Source of the DNA: Turbatrix aceti
Lineage: Eukaryota; Nematoda; Chromadorea; Rhabditida; Panagrolaimidae
Length of the DNA: 64,000 nucleotides
Assembly (NCBI GenBank): GCA_963969345.1
Contig: OZ017766.1
Location: 8,866,001 to 8,930,000, forward strand
Direction: 5' to 3'
Shown here piece by piece: positions 55,501 through 64,000 of this stretch (positions within the stretch are counted from its first letter, which is position 1; each line of letters begins with the position of its first letter). The position numbers were made by a program, and so were the translations under genes. The notes under the pieces were generated by a model. The model was not told the origin of the DNA. It ran no database searches and was given only the letters and a program-made list of their open reading frames with translations.

Positions 55501-57645
55501 TCTCGAAGATTTGTAGAAAAGTATCAGAGCAGGAACGTTGACGACAGCAATAAAAATGACGTGATGACTTATGCAAATGATTCCTATAAAATACAAAAAA
55601 CTTTTCACGTGAAACATGGGTAGCATAATTAATTAGGCGTGCAGGGACCAATTAACACCAAAAAAAATTTTTTTAATTTTTTTTAGTATTTCTTGCAAAA
55701 AAATAGATTCCCTCATGTTATCCTTTTTTTTTTCAATTTCCAAGAACACTCACGCCAAACAAAAGTAACAGCAGCAACCGTAGCCCAAAGATGATTAATT
55801 GCAATAAGACAAAGCGAAACTTTGAGTCTCGGATTTTTTTCATAATCCGCAACAAATCTGGTCGCAAAAAATCGTTCAACAGCAAAATTTGGCATAAGGA
55901 AGCTCAGATGAAATGAAAAGTAGGCAGTCAGACCGTTGCCGAACATTCGGTATTCCATGTGATCCATTTCAGCTGTAACAGGTAACCTGACATTATCACC
56001 AAAAAATTTTATTGAACAACCCAGTAATTTTTAGTTTAATGCAATGTTGAAAAACAAATCTATGATCGTTAACTTGGCATCGAAGTGCGCTAATAAGGGC
56101 ATTGGCTGCCTGTAGCGTGAAAAAGGTATAATCACAAAAAAATGGTAGTAAGTACTATATAAGGGTAAATGGATTACCGTAATACTAGGAAAGTGGGGTT
56201 TTTTGAAAAAAAACGTTAAAATTAATTTTTGACGCGGAATTGACCAAAAAAATATTGCACGAAAGTCAGTTTACAATGGAAAATCTCTTAAAAATATAAA
56301 AAAATTAGGGTCTCTGTTTAAAAAAATGCCAAAATGAAATTTGTCATTCCGGAGTTTTCATTTCGGCAATTTTTAAAATCGGAACCAGGAATGAGCGAAC
56401 GTTCGTGTTCGTTCGCGAACAAATTCAAATTTTTGCGTTCGTGTTCGTTCGTGAACAGATTTGCTTTGTTCGAATTCGTTCGCGAACAAAAATAAATTTT
56501 TCAAACAGATAAAACGAACAAAATTTTAGATAAAATCTGTTTAATGGTGCCGAAATTGATATTATTTTTCCAAAAATGACAAATAGTGTCAATTGCCTTC
56601 GGCAATAAAAAGTGTTGGAAAACTGTCACCAAAAAAGTGAAAACGCATTTTTCCGAAGTTTACGTTTTTATGCCCAGTTTGGACAAAATTTTGTATAAAA
56701 TATGCAAAAAATCTGTTCGTTGTTCGTTCGTGTTCGTTCGCGAACAAATTCAAATTTTTGCGTTCGTGTTCGTTCGAGAACAGATTTGCTTTGTTCGAGT
56801 TTGTTCGCGAACAAAAATAAATTTTCGGAACAGATAAAACGAACAAAACATTTAGGTAAAATCAGTTTAATGGTGCCGAAATTGATATTATTTTTCCAAA
56901 AATGACAAATAGTGTCAATTGCCTTCGGCAATAAAAAGTGTTGGAAAACTGTCACCAAAAACGTAAAAACGCAAAGTACTGAAGTTTACGTTTTTATGCC
57001 CAGTTTGGACAAAATTTTGTATAAAATATGCTACAAATCTGTTCAATTGTTCGTTCGTATTCGTTCGCGAACACGAACGAACAATGTTCGCGTTTGTTCG
57101 ATTTTTCAAAAAAAAAATTAACAGAATGTTCGTGTTTGTTCGAGAACAAAAAAAAACGGCAAAACTTTGCTAAAGACGGAAACATTCTGTTTTTGTAAGA
57201 AATCGTTACAAAAAATGTAAAACAAAAGTTTTTTTAGCATTTTTAAATTTTTTTTGCCGTAAGATTTCTAAAAAAACTTCAAAACTTAATTTTAGTAAAA
57301 TAAGCCCAAAAAAAAAACGATAACAACACAAAAAAACAACTCACTTTCCGGACAATACTTATCGTGTCCAACAGCCACGTAAACGACCCTAGCTATCAAA
57401 AATATAGGAATCATAAAAACAATATTAGCAGAAAGACAAAATATATTCGTTCGATGGCATTTTTTATGGTGTATTATCCATAGTCCAATCATGGCGAGAA
57501 AAAAAGCTCCAATAATGCCGAGAATCTCAAAAGAGTGAACAACCATACGATAGGCAAAAAACTCAGGCGTACACATTGGATAGAAGTGATTTGCCGGATA
57601 ATACATGAGTCGCATCTTACAGCGACTTTCGTTGAGAAACGCCAT
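52589..57645 (-). CDS. Sre-family serpentine chemoreceptor
   Basis: Four exons (57645-57345, 55972-55754, 55583-55393, 53023-52589) with consistent phases give 381 residues. Seven hydrophobic spans are visible: about 40-65 (FEILGIIGAFFLAMIGLWII), 72-96, 112-135, 145-168, 172-196, then in the last exon RSCVLLSFLPWMVGFGLFSL and LYLAGFMCCVPLLV. The ERFFATRF..DYEKNPR segment after span 3 and SLSQRFQIEKNIR before span 6 are typical of the nematode Sre family. Such receptors act in ciliated sensory neurons as G-protein-coupled chemoreceptors (family knowledge; the ligand is unknown). The ORF is intact. Introns are large because they hold a hAT cluster (intron 1) and a foldback element (intron 3). 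Confidence 0.85.
53779..53816. repeat. perfect 38-bp palindrome
   Basis: A perfect palindrome centred on CTGCAG, each half containing TTCAGGTAAAACGTGACTG. It lies 9 bp from the left end of the foldback element in the receptor gene's third intron. It includes CAG/GTAAAA on both strands. Confidence 0.9.
53826..55194. mobile_element. large foldback element in receptor intron 3
   Basis: 1,369 bp with inverse arms of about 640 bp (53826-54478 and 54550-55194) around a centre of about 70 bp. The ends are CACAGCGTATCG and its inverse. Arms share long nearly identical runs including AAAAAGTGGCCACTCGGCTG and GCCGCCGATTGACCC. A GC-richer part lies toward the centre. Frames within the arms (about 70 codons) are mirror copies and not convincing genes. 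No target duplication is evident. Confidence 0.85.
56386..57150. mobile_element. composite hAT-type MITE, GTTCGCGAAC family
   Basis: The left end is CAGGAATGAGCGAAC. The family core (AATAGTGTCAATTGCCTTCG) occurs twice in the same orientation, at about 56582 and 56908, so this is either a partial tandem duplication or two overlapping insertions. The right terminus is missing. It lies in receptor intron 1. Confidence 0.75.
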
Positions 57646-59497
57646 ACCTGTCTGCTATGCGGGGTGGCTTGTTCAGTCGACTGGCACTTCACCTGTCTGT
57701 CTCTTACTTTGTCTCTTGTATGAGCACGCGCAGTCAGTGAGTGCCAATTAGGAGTTAACACCTAGAATGTGGACCGTGAAACGCGTGAGAATGACTGCCT
57801 GACTACCGTAACCCTTAACAAACGACTAGTTTTTGTTTAACAAAAAAATTTATGCACAGCTTCGAAAAAAAACTAACAAAAGCGTCAAAGGGTGTAATTT
57901 TGTTCGACAATGTCAGGTGAAGCAGGTATTAATTAATTTGTAAATACTAAAACACAAATAACTATTTTTTTCGCGTTTGTGCAGAAAGTTGGATAAAAAC
58001 GGTTTTTTAATGAGAATGAAACCAAAAGTTCGCTTTTTGATGAATTGAAACAACCAGGAACAAAATTTGGAAAAGTCAGTTGAACTGAACGTAACAAACG
58101 TAACTAAGGTAGGAAATCCTATTTTTGCCGCCATCTGCGGCAATAACAACACGTCAAGACTTTCGACGGCGCGTTTTAACAGAAAATTAAATTACAACAG
58201 GTTTGAAATTGTCAATAACTTTTTTTTTATACATACTATACATACTATTTTTTATACATACTATTAACGTATGTAAAAAGTTAAAATGTAAAAAGATACA
58301 GAATAAATACTTCAGCGTTAATAAACATGAATTTAAAAAAAAAACTTACATATAAGCTGGCAAAGACCGTAAACTGACGTATTTGATATGGTATATAACT
58401 TACATATGAATATGTTAAGCTCACTTTACCACTTTACATACATTTTATGATTTCCATTTATATTCACGGTAAACATAACATTATACATAATAAACATATA
58501 ACAATGAGAATGGGAATCTCGGCAGCGTCGGTCGACGCGTCGGGTCAATTTTCGACGAATGAACTTCGTTTGTAGTCTGGTGGAAGTCGAAAAGTACACC
58601 TTGTATGTATTTTATTTACAATAAATACGGAGATCATTTTTTTCCTTCAGAATTCCCACAAAAGTTTCCCGAAGTAACTTGCAAGGTGTTGATCGTGGGA
58701 ATCAAAAGAAAATGCATACAAGTTATTTTTTTCATTTTTATTGATTGCCGGGTTACGGATGCCCGAAATAGCACCCGTAATTACGGGCGTAACTAAAATC
58801 TGTAAAAAATAAAAAAAAGAGCGAATTCATTTTCATAAAATGCCAAAATTGACTTTTACCCCGTTTTCTGAATTGAAAACCGATATTTTCAAAATTGATA
58901 TTTTATTTTATCAGTTATGTTATCCAATGATCCCATTTTTTAAGACTCCGCGGTTTTTTGAGTAAAACAAGCTAAAAATGCCATTTTTAGGGATAAAAAA
59001 CGCATGTAACGATTTTTTATCCCAAAAACTCATACGTTTTTTTTTAATAATTTTTTTCTAATTACGGCATTTTTTGACACCCATTTTATTTATTCTCCGT
59101 CAAAAACTGACCGGAATAACAGTTTTTTTATTATGATAGTGCCTAGTTTTTGCGTCATGCCGCCCCAAAAACTGCAAAAATGCCAATTTCGGCTTACGCA
59201 ACATTTCCAGAACGATCGTTCCAAATAATTTGTAAACAAACGCGGGAATTGACGATTATCAAAAGCACAAAACAAAAAATACAACGAAAACATAAAAAAC
59301 AACGTTTTTCTTTTCAAAAACAAAAAAAAGCGGGAATTTTGTCATGACAGCGAAAAAAATTCTAAAATGATCTCTCGACGCGAAAAAACTGCACTTCTTT
59401 CAAAAGATCGTAAACTATCGTGTTCTTTTTTTTCCGTGTTTTTTCGGTGGTTTTTATTTTTCTGTTCCTTTTCAGACACTTTTTTCATCCATCTGTC
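57646..59497. other. spacer, no gene seen
   Basis: 5' flank of the receptor gene, then AT-rich sequence. About 58850-59180 contains pieces of inverted-repeat MITEs (AAAACTGCAAAAATGCCAAT). TTCCTTTTCAG at 59475 is the likely spliced-leader acceptor of the next gene. Confidence 0.45.
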
Positions 59498-61124
59498 ATG
59501 TCGGATGTTTCGAGTTCGGATTTCAACCTCAACATGAGCGATTTTGGGAACGATGAGAATGCCATGCTGCAGGTCCCGTGTTCATCGAATTCCCCGAAGA
59601 AGCCAGGTGCCGCGACCGCTCCCGCGCCGGCGCCAAACGCAAACGCGCTCGTTGAACGTCATCAAGAAATGCTGAAGCAACTCGCTGATCACTGGATCAA
59701 GAATTACAACACTTCTCGTCTGACGACTCTCTGTGCTCTGGCTGAAAAGGTGCGTTTTTGAATTTTTTGGAGTTTACTTTTTTTTTTTTTTCGTGTTCGT
59801 TCGAGTTCGTTCGCGAACAAATTAGAATTTTTGCGTTCGTGTTTGTTCGAGAACAGATTTGCTTTGGTCGAGTTTGTTCGCGAACAAAAATAAATTTTTC
59901 AAACAGATAAAACGAACAAAATTTTAGGCAAAATCAGTTTAATGGTGCCGAAATTGATGTTATTTTTCCAAAAATGGCAAATAGTGTCAATTGCTTTCGG
60001 CAATAAAAAGTGTAGGAAAACTGTCACCAAAAACGTGAAAACGCATAATACCGAAATTTACGTTTTTATGCCCAGTTTGGACAAAATTTTGTAATTATGC
60101 TACAAATCTGTTCGTTGTTCGTTCGTGTTCGTTCGCGAACACTGACAAAAATGTTCGCATTCCTTCGATTTCTCAAACGAAATTAACAAAATATTCGTGT
60201 TCGTTCGAGAACAAAAAAGCGACTGTTCGCCCATCCCTGGTTTACATGGTGCATTTTTTTATCATTTAAAATTTCAGCTTCATACGAATTTCATCAATGA
60301 TCGGGAGACTGTTCGCGAACGACTTGTCCAGCAATTAAGGGCTGAACTTGAGCAAACCAAGTGGGTTTTTATTGAACATTTTTATACCTTCTTACGATAT
60401 TTTTTCCTTTGTTTTCGTGCTTTTTACGATATTCCAAATTTTCAATGGTATAACGATATTTTTGACAATTTTTTACCATATGTGTTACTTTAATTTACTT
60501 TTTACGATAATTTTTTTCATTTTCTTACGATATTTATTCCAATTTTTCACCGTTTTACGATATTTTTTTGCATTTTGTACGATCACATTATTTTTTGATA
60601 TTATTTATTTTACGATATTTTTTACCAATGTTTTACGTTATTTTTAAAAATTTTCATTTTGTATGAATTTTTGTTTTTGTCAATTTTTTACGATATTACA
60701 ATTTTACACTTTTTTTCATTATTCTTCTCCCAGTTTTTACGATGTTCTAATTTTTCACTGAATTTTTTTTTATTTGTTTTTATTTTTTTACGATATTCCA
60801 ACAATTTTTCACACTATTTTTTTTATGAATTTTCATTTTTTTCTATTTTTACGATATTTCAAGTCTTTTTTTTTGTCTTCCAGAGCGATCCTCATCGAGC
60901 AACACGAAAAGCGCTATCGCGAATTCCTTCACAATTACAAGGTTTCGTGGGAGCGTGATCTTCATTACTCGAAGAAGAAGCAGTGGTGTTACAAGTGCGA
61001 AAGCGAGGCCATCTACAACTGCTGCTGGAACACGTCCTACTGCTCACTGGACTGCCAGCATAGTCATTGGCCCGTTCATCGACCTTTCTGCACTCGGGAG
61101 CGAAACTTGAATCGCAGAATGTGA
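59498..61124 (+). CDS. BS69/BRA-like MYND zinc-finger protein
   Basis: Three exons (59498-59749, 60278-60360, 60884-61124) give 191 residues. Residues 1-50 are Ser/Asn/Ala/Pro-rich. A helical coiled-coil-like region spans about 50-140 ([23 protein letters not shown]). The C terminus is a MYND finger of the BS69/ZMYND11 type: [20 protein letters not shown] followed by C-x3-H-x3-H-x3-C, ligands C147, C150, C158/C159, C165, C169, H173, H177 and C181. In Caenorhabditis elegans the related small proteins BRA-1 and BRA-2 bind BMP-type receptors; BS69 fingers bind PxLxP peptides in transcriptional corepressors. This protein has the size of a BRA protein and lacks the PHD, bromo and PWWP domains of full BS69. 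Function is inferred from the family. Confidence 0.88.
59780..60239. mobile_element. hAT-type MITE, GTTCGCGAAC family
   Basis: 460 bp in intron 1 of the MYND gene. The right end is GTTCGCCCATCCCTG; the left end has decayed into a T run. GTTTAC(T/A)T flanks both sides as a probable 8-bp duplication. Confidence 0.78.
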
Positions 61125-61725
61125 CAGACTCGACTCGACGAACAAGTATTTTTTTTTTTGCTTTAAACATGTTTTTGTTATCGTAATGACAGACATTTTT
61201 CCCGTAATAATGGAATAACATAAAAATTGTTGATTTATCAAAGAAAAAAAACAAAAATTGAGTTCATAAAAAATCGATCTTATTGCACAAAAATTTTTTT
61301 TTTTATTCGTAAATTTTTTAAAAAAAATGTAGGAAAACTGTTATTCGAAATGATAAATGTTGAATTCCAACTTTTTTTGTGTTCGATGAATCAAAAATTT
61401 TATTAACTGATAAAAAAATGTTCAAATAAAAAAAAATAAAAAAAAAAAAAAATATATAAAAAAAAAAAAAAAAAAAGGTTTGCGTTCGACTGATTTTTCG
61501 AACAAAATTAAAACAAATTCTATATTTAAAATTTATTTTTGAAAAAAAATTTCTTACATCAGTTTACAAAATTTACAAAAACATTTTTACGTAATATTTA
61601 ATTTCTTTTTAAACATTGGAAAATTGCAACAAAAAATTTTTCACTATTAAAAAAATTAATTTGGATAGAAAAAAAACCAAAAAAAATCGAAAAACAGTAA
61701 AAATGAATCTCAATTCTTTTGTCGC

Positions 61726-61756
<31 letters not shown>

Positions 61757-62218
61757 TTCGTGAACAAAATGTCGCTCGAATCCGAGCGAGTTATTGAGTT
61801 ATTGAACAAATCGAGCCGCTCTAATGTTTTTTTTTCTGTTTTTTCTATGTTTTTTCTGTGTTTTCTATAAAAAATGTTTTTTCTGTGTTTTCTATAAAAA
61901 ATAAATATTTTTTGACTGGTAGCCAAATTTTGTTCAAAATAAGTCGATTCAAACATAAATATATATAAGTCAAAAAATTAACTCCGGAGGCGGAATTTTT
62001 TTTTACCAAAATTGAAACACTGATTTCTCGTTTTCCTTACAAAACCAACAAGACGATCATGCATTATTCAGTTCTTCACTGCAACATTCTTTTTTCAAAT
62101 GTAATAAGTATGTACACATGTATCAAAAAAAAATTTGACAATATAAACGGTTTGTTCCACCGTTTCTGGCTTATACATCAATGGTTTTGTCGCCGATAAG
62201 GGATCAAACCACGTCGCC
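61125..62218. other. AT-rich spacer between MYND and lipase genes
   Basis: It contains A runs at 61425-61480 and 61730-61755 and a duplicated TTTTTTCTGTGTTTTCTATA unit at about 61848-61898. No gene is seen. Confidence 0.5.
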
Positions 62219-63997
62219 ATGCTGAAGGTAGCTGAGGCTTTTCTGCTGCTTTTGGCGCCTTTCTTCGCTGTCACCGCCGCCGTCGAGTTTGATCCTCAGT
62301 TTGCTAGGTTTCTGTATCGTTTGGCAGCTACGGCAAAGACAAACTCCACCGCGGTTTGTCTGCCCAATATTTTTCAAAACTATACGGTAACTTTTTTTAA
62401 TGATGAAAATTAATTGTTAAAAAAATTTGGAATTTAAAAAAAATTTAAAAAAAAATTAAAATTATTTATTCTAATTTTAATATTTATAAAATTAATTTTA
62501 ATTTTTATAATTTTAATTTTTTATTACTTAATAATTTTAATTATTTATTTTCAATTTTTTTATAAACCGCATTAATAAATAAATTAATTAATTAATTAAT
62601 GTTGAAATTAATTAATGAATTAAAAAACATAAAAATATTTCAAATAAGGTGTGATCGTAGGCGAACGAGCACGTCGAAGTGCCCTGCACTACCGAGAATG
62701 AAGAAATTACCTGCTCAGGTTTCTCTGCTGCATCCCACGATAACAAATCCATCATACTCGGATTTCGAGGAACTTTAGAAGGCAAACAATGGATCTACGA
62801 GGTTCTCACTTCATTGCATTACCCAATCAGCTACGTTGCCGGCGGAGACGTTAATCCATATTTTTACACATCTTTTTTGTCGATTTGGAACGGAGGATTG
62901 AAAGATCAATTTTTGGAATTTCGTCGTAATTTTCCGGATTACGAAGTTTGGGTTAGTTTTTTGAAATAGAAAAAGTTGCTTTTACTATGAAAAGTTTGTA
63001 CCGTAAAATTCACCTGCCTGAGGCATCTACACGCGGAGTTACGATCGCCTGAAACCGCGTTTTTGCCATTTTTGACGATTTTTGGCAAGTTGTAGCTAAA
63101 AAACTACGGCATTTCAAAAGTCGAGGTATACATTTTTCGACGTAGTTTTTGATGGAGAATCCGATAAAAATATAATAATGTAGGGTTGCCACTTTGAAAA
63201 ATGCCGAAACCAATGTTGCCATTGTGACCACTTTTTAAATGCAAATTTCGGCATTTTTCAAAGTGGTAACCGTACATTTTTATATTTTTATCGGATTCTC
63301 TATCAAAAACTACGTCGAAAAAATTATACCTCAGCTTTTGAAATGTCGTAGTTTTTTTAGCTACAACGTGCCAAAAATCGCCAAAAATGGTAAAAACGCG
63401 ATTTTATAGGCGATCGTAACTCCGCCTGTAGATGCCTCAGGCAGGTGAATTTTACGGTTCAAACATTTCATAGTAAAAACAACTTTTTGGCAATATTTCG
63501 TGAAGAATTTCCAAAACGCTGCCAAAATTCTTCCTTGTAAGATGACAAAAACATTCCAGTTAACAGGCCACTCACTCGGAGGAGCAATGGCATCCCTGGC
63601 AGCCGGAGAAATTGTACATAGCAAATACGATGCCCCCCAAAATCTCAAACTTGTCACCTACGGTCAACCCCGTACAGGTAATATCGCCTACTCCAAGGTC
63701 ATTGATTCCCTCATTCCTTATAATTTCCGAATTGTTCATAACTATGATATGATACCTCACCTGCCACCCTACTTTCCTTACTTTTATCAACATCACAAAT
63801 CTGAAGTTTGGTATAACAACAGTATGCATGATGCTAGCGATTTTCACGTTATCTGTGACGACGTCGACGAATCTGACCAGTGCAGCGATGGAAAAGGGGG
63901 CTTTTTCGACTCAAATTTGCACGATCACTTTACCTATTATAATGTTTCATCATTTCGCGATTTTGCACACACCGGTTGCATTTTCCCTTTTGACTAA
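62219..63997 (+). CDS. secreted class 3 lipase
   Basis: Three exons (62219-62386, 62661-62951, 63560-63997), all phase 0, give 298 residues. Residues 1-21 are a signal peptide (FLLLLAPFFAVTAA). IILGFRGT is the strand and oxyanion region; DYEVW joins directly to LTGHSLGGAMASLAA, giving the nucleophile Ser158. Asp216 in VHNYDMIPHLPP and His276 in HDHFTYY complete the Ser-Asp-His triad. The family hydrolyses triacylglycerol ester bonds; many nematode members are secreted into the gut. Several cysteines (CTT, CSG, ICD, QCSD, GCIF) suggest disulfides. The stop is three bases before the window end, so the 3' UTR is not seen. Intron 2 is mostly a MITE. Confidence 0.92.
62980..63482. mobile_element. 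long-inverted-repeat MITE ('GATGGAGAATC' family), copy 3
   Basis: About 500 bp of nearly perfect inverted repeat: CGTAAAATTCACCTGCCTGA at the left against TGCCTCAGGCAGGTGAATTT at the right, with an inner GATGGAGAATCCGATAAAAA pair. The high arm identity suggests a younger insertion than copy 1. It lies in the lipase's second intron. Confidence 0.82.
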
Positions 63998-64000
63998 TGT

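Noticed and set aside
1..64000. Spliced-leader RNA, rRNA or other structural RNA genes
   Set aside because: I looked for an SL-type donor context (GAG/GTAA preceded by a conserved leader), rRNA-like conserved blocks and tRNA pairs and saw none that held up.

Overview
The window comes from an AT-rich nematode genome. The most direct evidence is a complete 127-residue major sperm protein gene, a sperm cytoskeletal protein known only from nematodes. A seven-pass Sre-type serpentine receptor, a BRA/BS69-like MYND protein, and many genes whose start codon lies just downstream of a TTTTCAG-type acceptor with no upstream coding exon (as expected for spliced-leader trans-splicing) agree with this. 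Genes have short exons, TTTCAG acceptors and introns from 54 bp to about 3 kb. I cannot name the species.

Layout. 0-9 kb: an Atg8/GABARAP gene (-), a small proline/serine-rich gene (-), the msp gene (-) and a secreted cysteine-rich gene (-). 9-15 kb: a prenylated redoxin-like gene (-) and a secreted hyaluronidase with an EGF-like tail (+) diverge from a 175-bp promoter. 15-23 kb: a small gene (-), a Tc1-type foldback element, a type I membrane protein with an acidic repeat ectodomain (+) and a small secreted DUF148-like gene (-). 23.9-31 kb: a five-exon PAIP1-type gene (+). 32.6-44 kb: three tandem eIF4G-like genes (+), called A, B and C here. 44.5-48 kb: no convincing gene. 48-51 kb: a gene of unknown function (+) converging on a small secreted thrombospondin type-1 protein (-). 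52.6-57.6 kb: the Sre receptor (-). 59.5-61.1 kb: a BS69/BRA-like MYND protein (+). 62.2-64 kb: a secreted class 3 lipase (+).

The most unusual part is the translation-factor block at 24-44 kb. PAIP1 and eIF4G are both MIF4G-domain proteins acting in cap- and poly(A)-dependent translation initiation. Beside the PAIP1 gene stand three eIF4G derivatives that keep the eIF4E-binding segment and, in B and C, one or two MIF4G domains, but lack the rest of eIF4G. Gene B carries a 1,613-bp tandem duplication whose junction can be spliced in frame, predicting an 890-residue protein with two nearly identical MIF4G domains. The splice donor that makes this possible lies in a MITE.

The other main theme is mobile DNA. 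Introns and spacers hold several families of non-autonomous elements: hAT-type MITEs of about 460 bp packed with the palindrome GTTCGCGAAC and, in the best copies, flanked by 8-bp target duplications; a GC-rich hAT MITE; long-inverted-repeat MITEs; two large foldback elements; and a dispersed family of about 150-180 bp of unknown origin. Exon joins were made by hand from splice signals and reading frame, so small errors at exon edges are possible.
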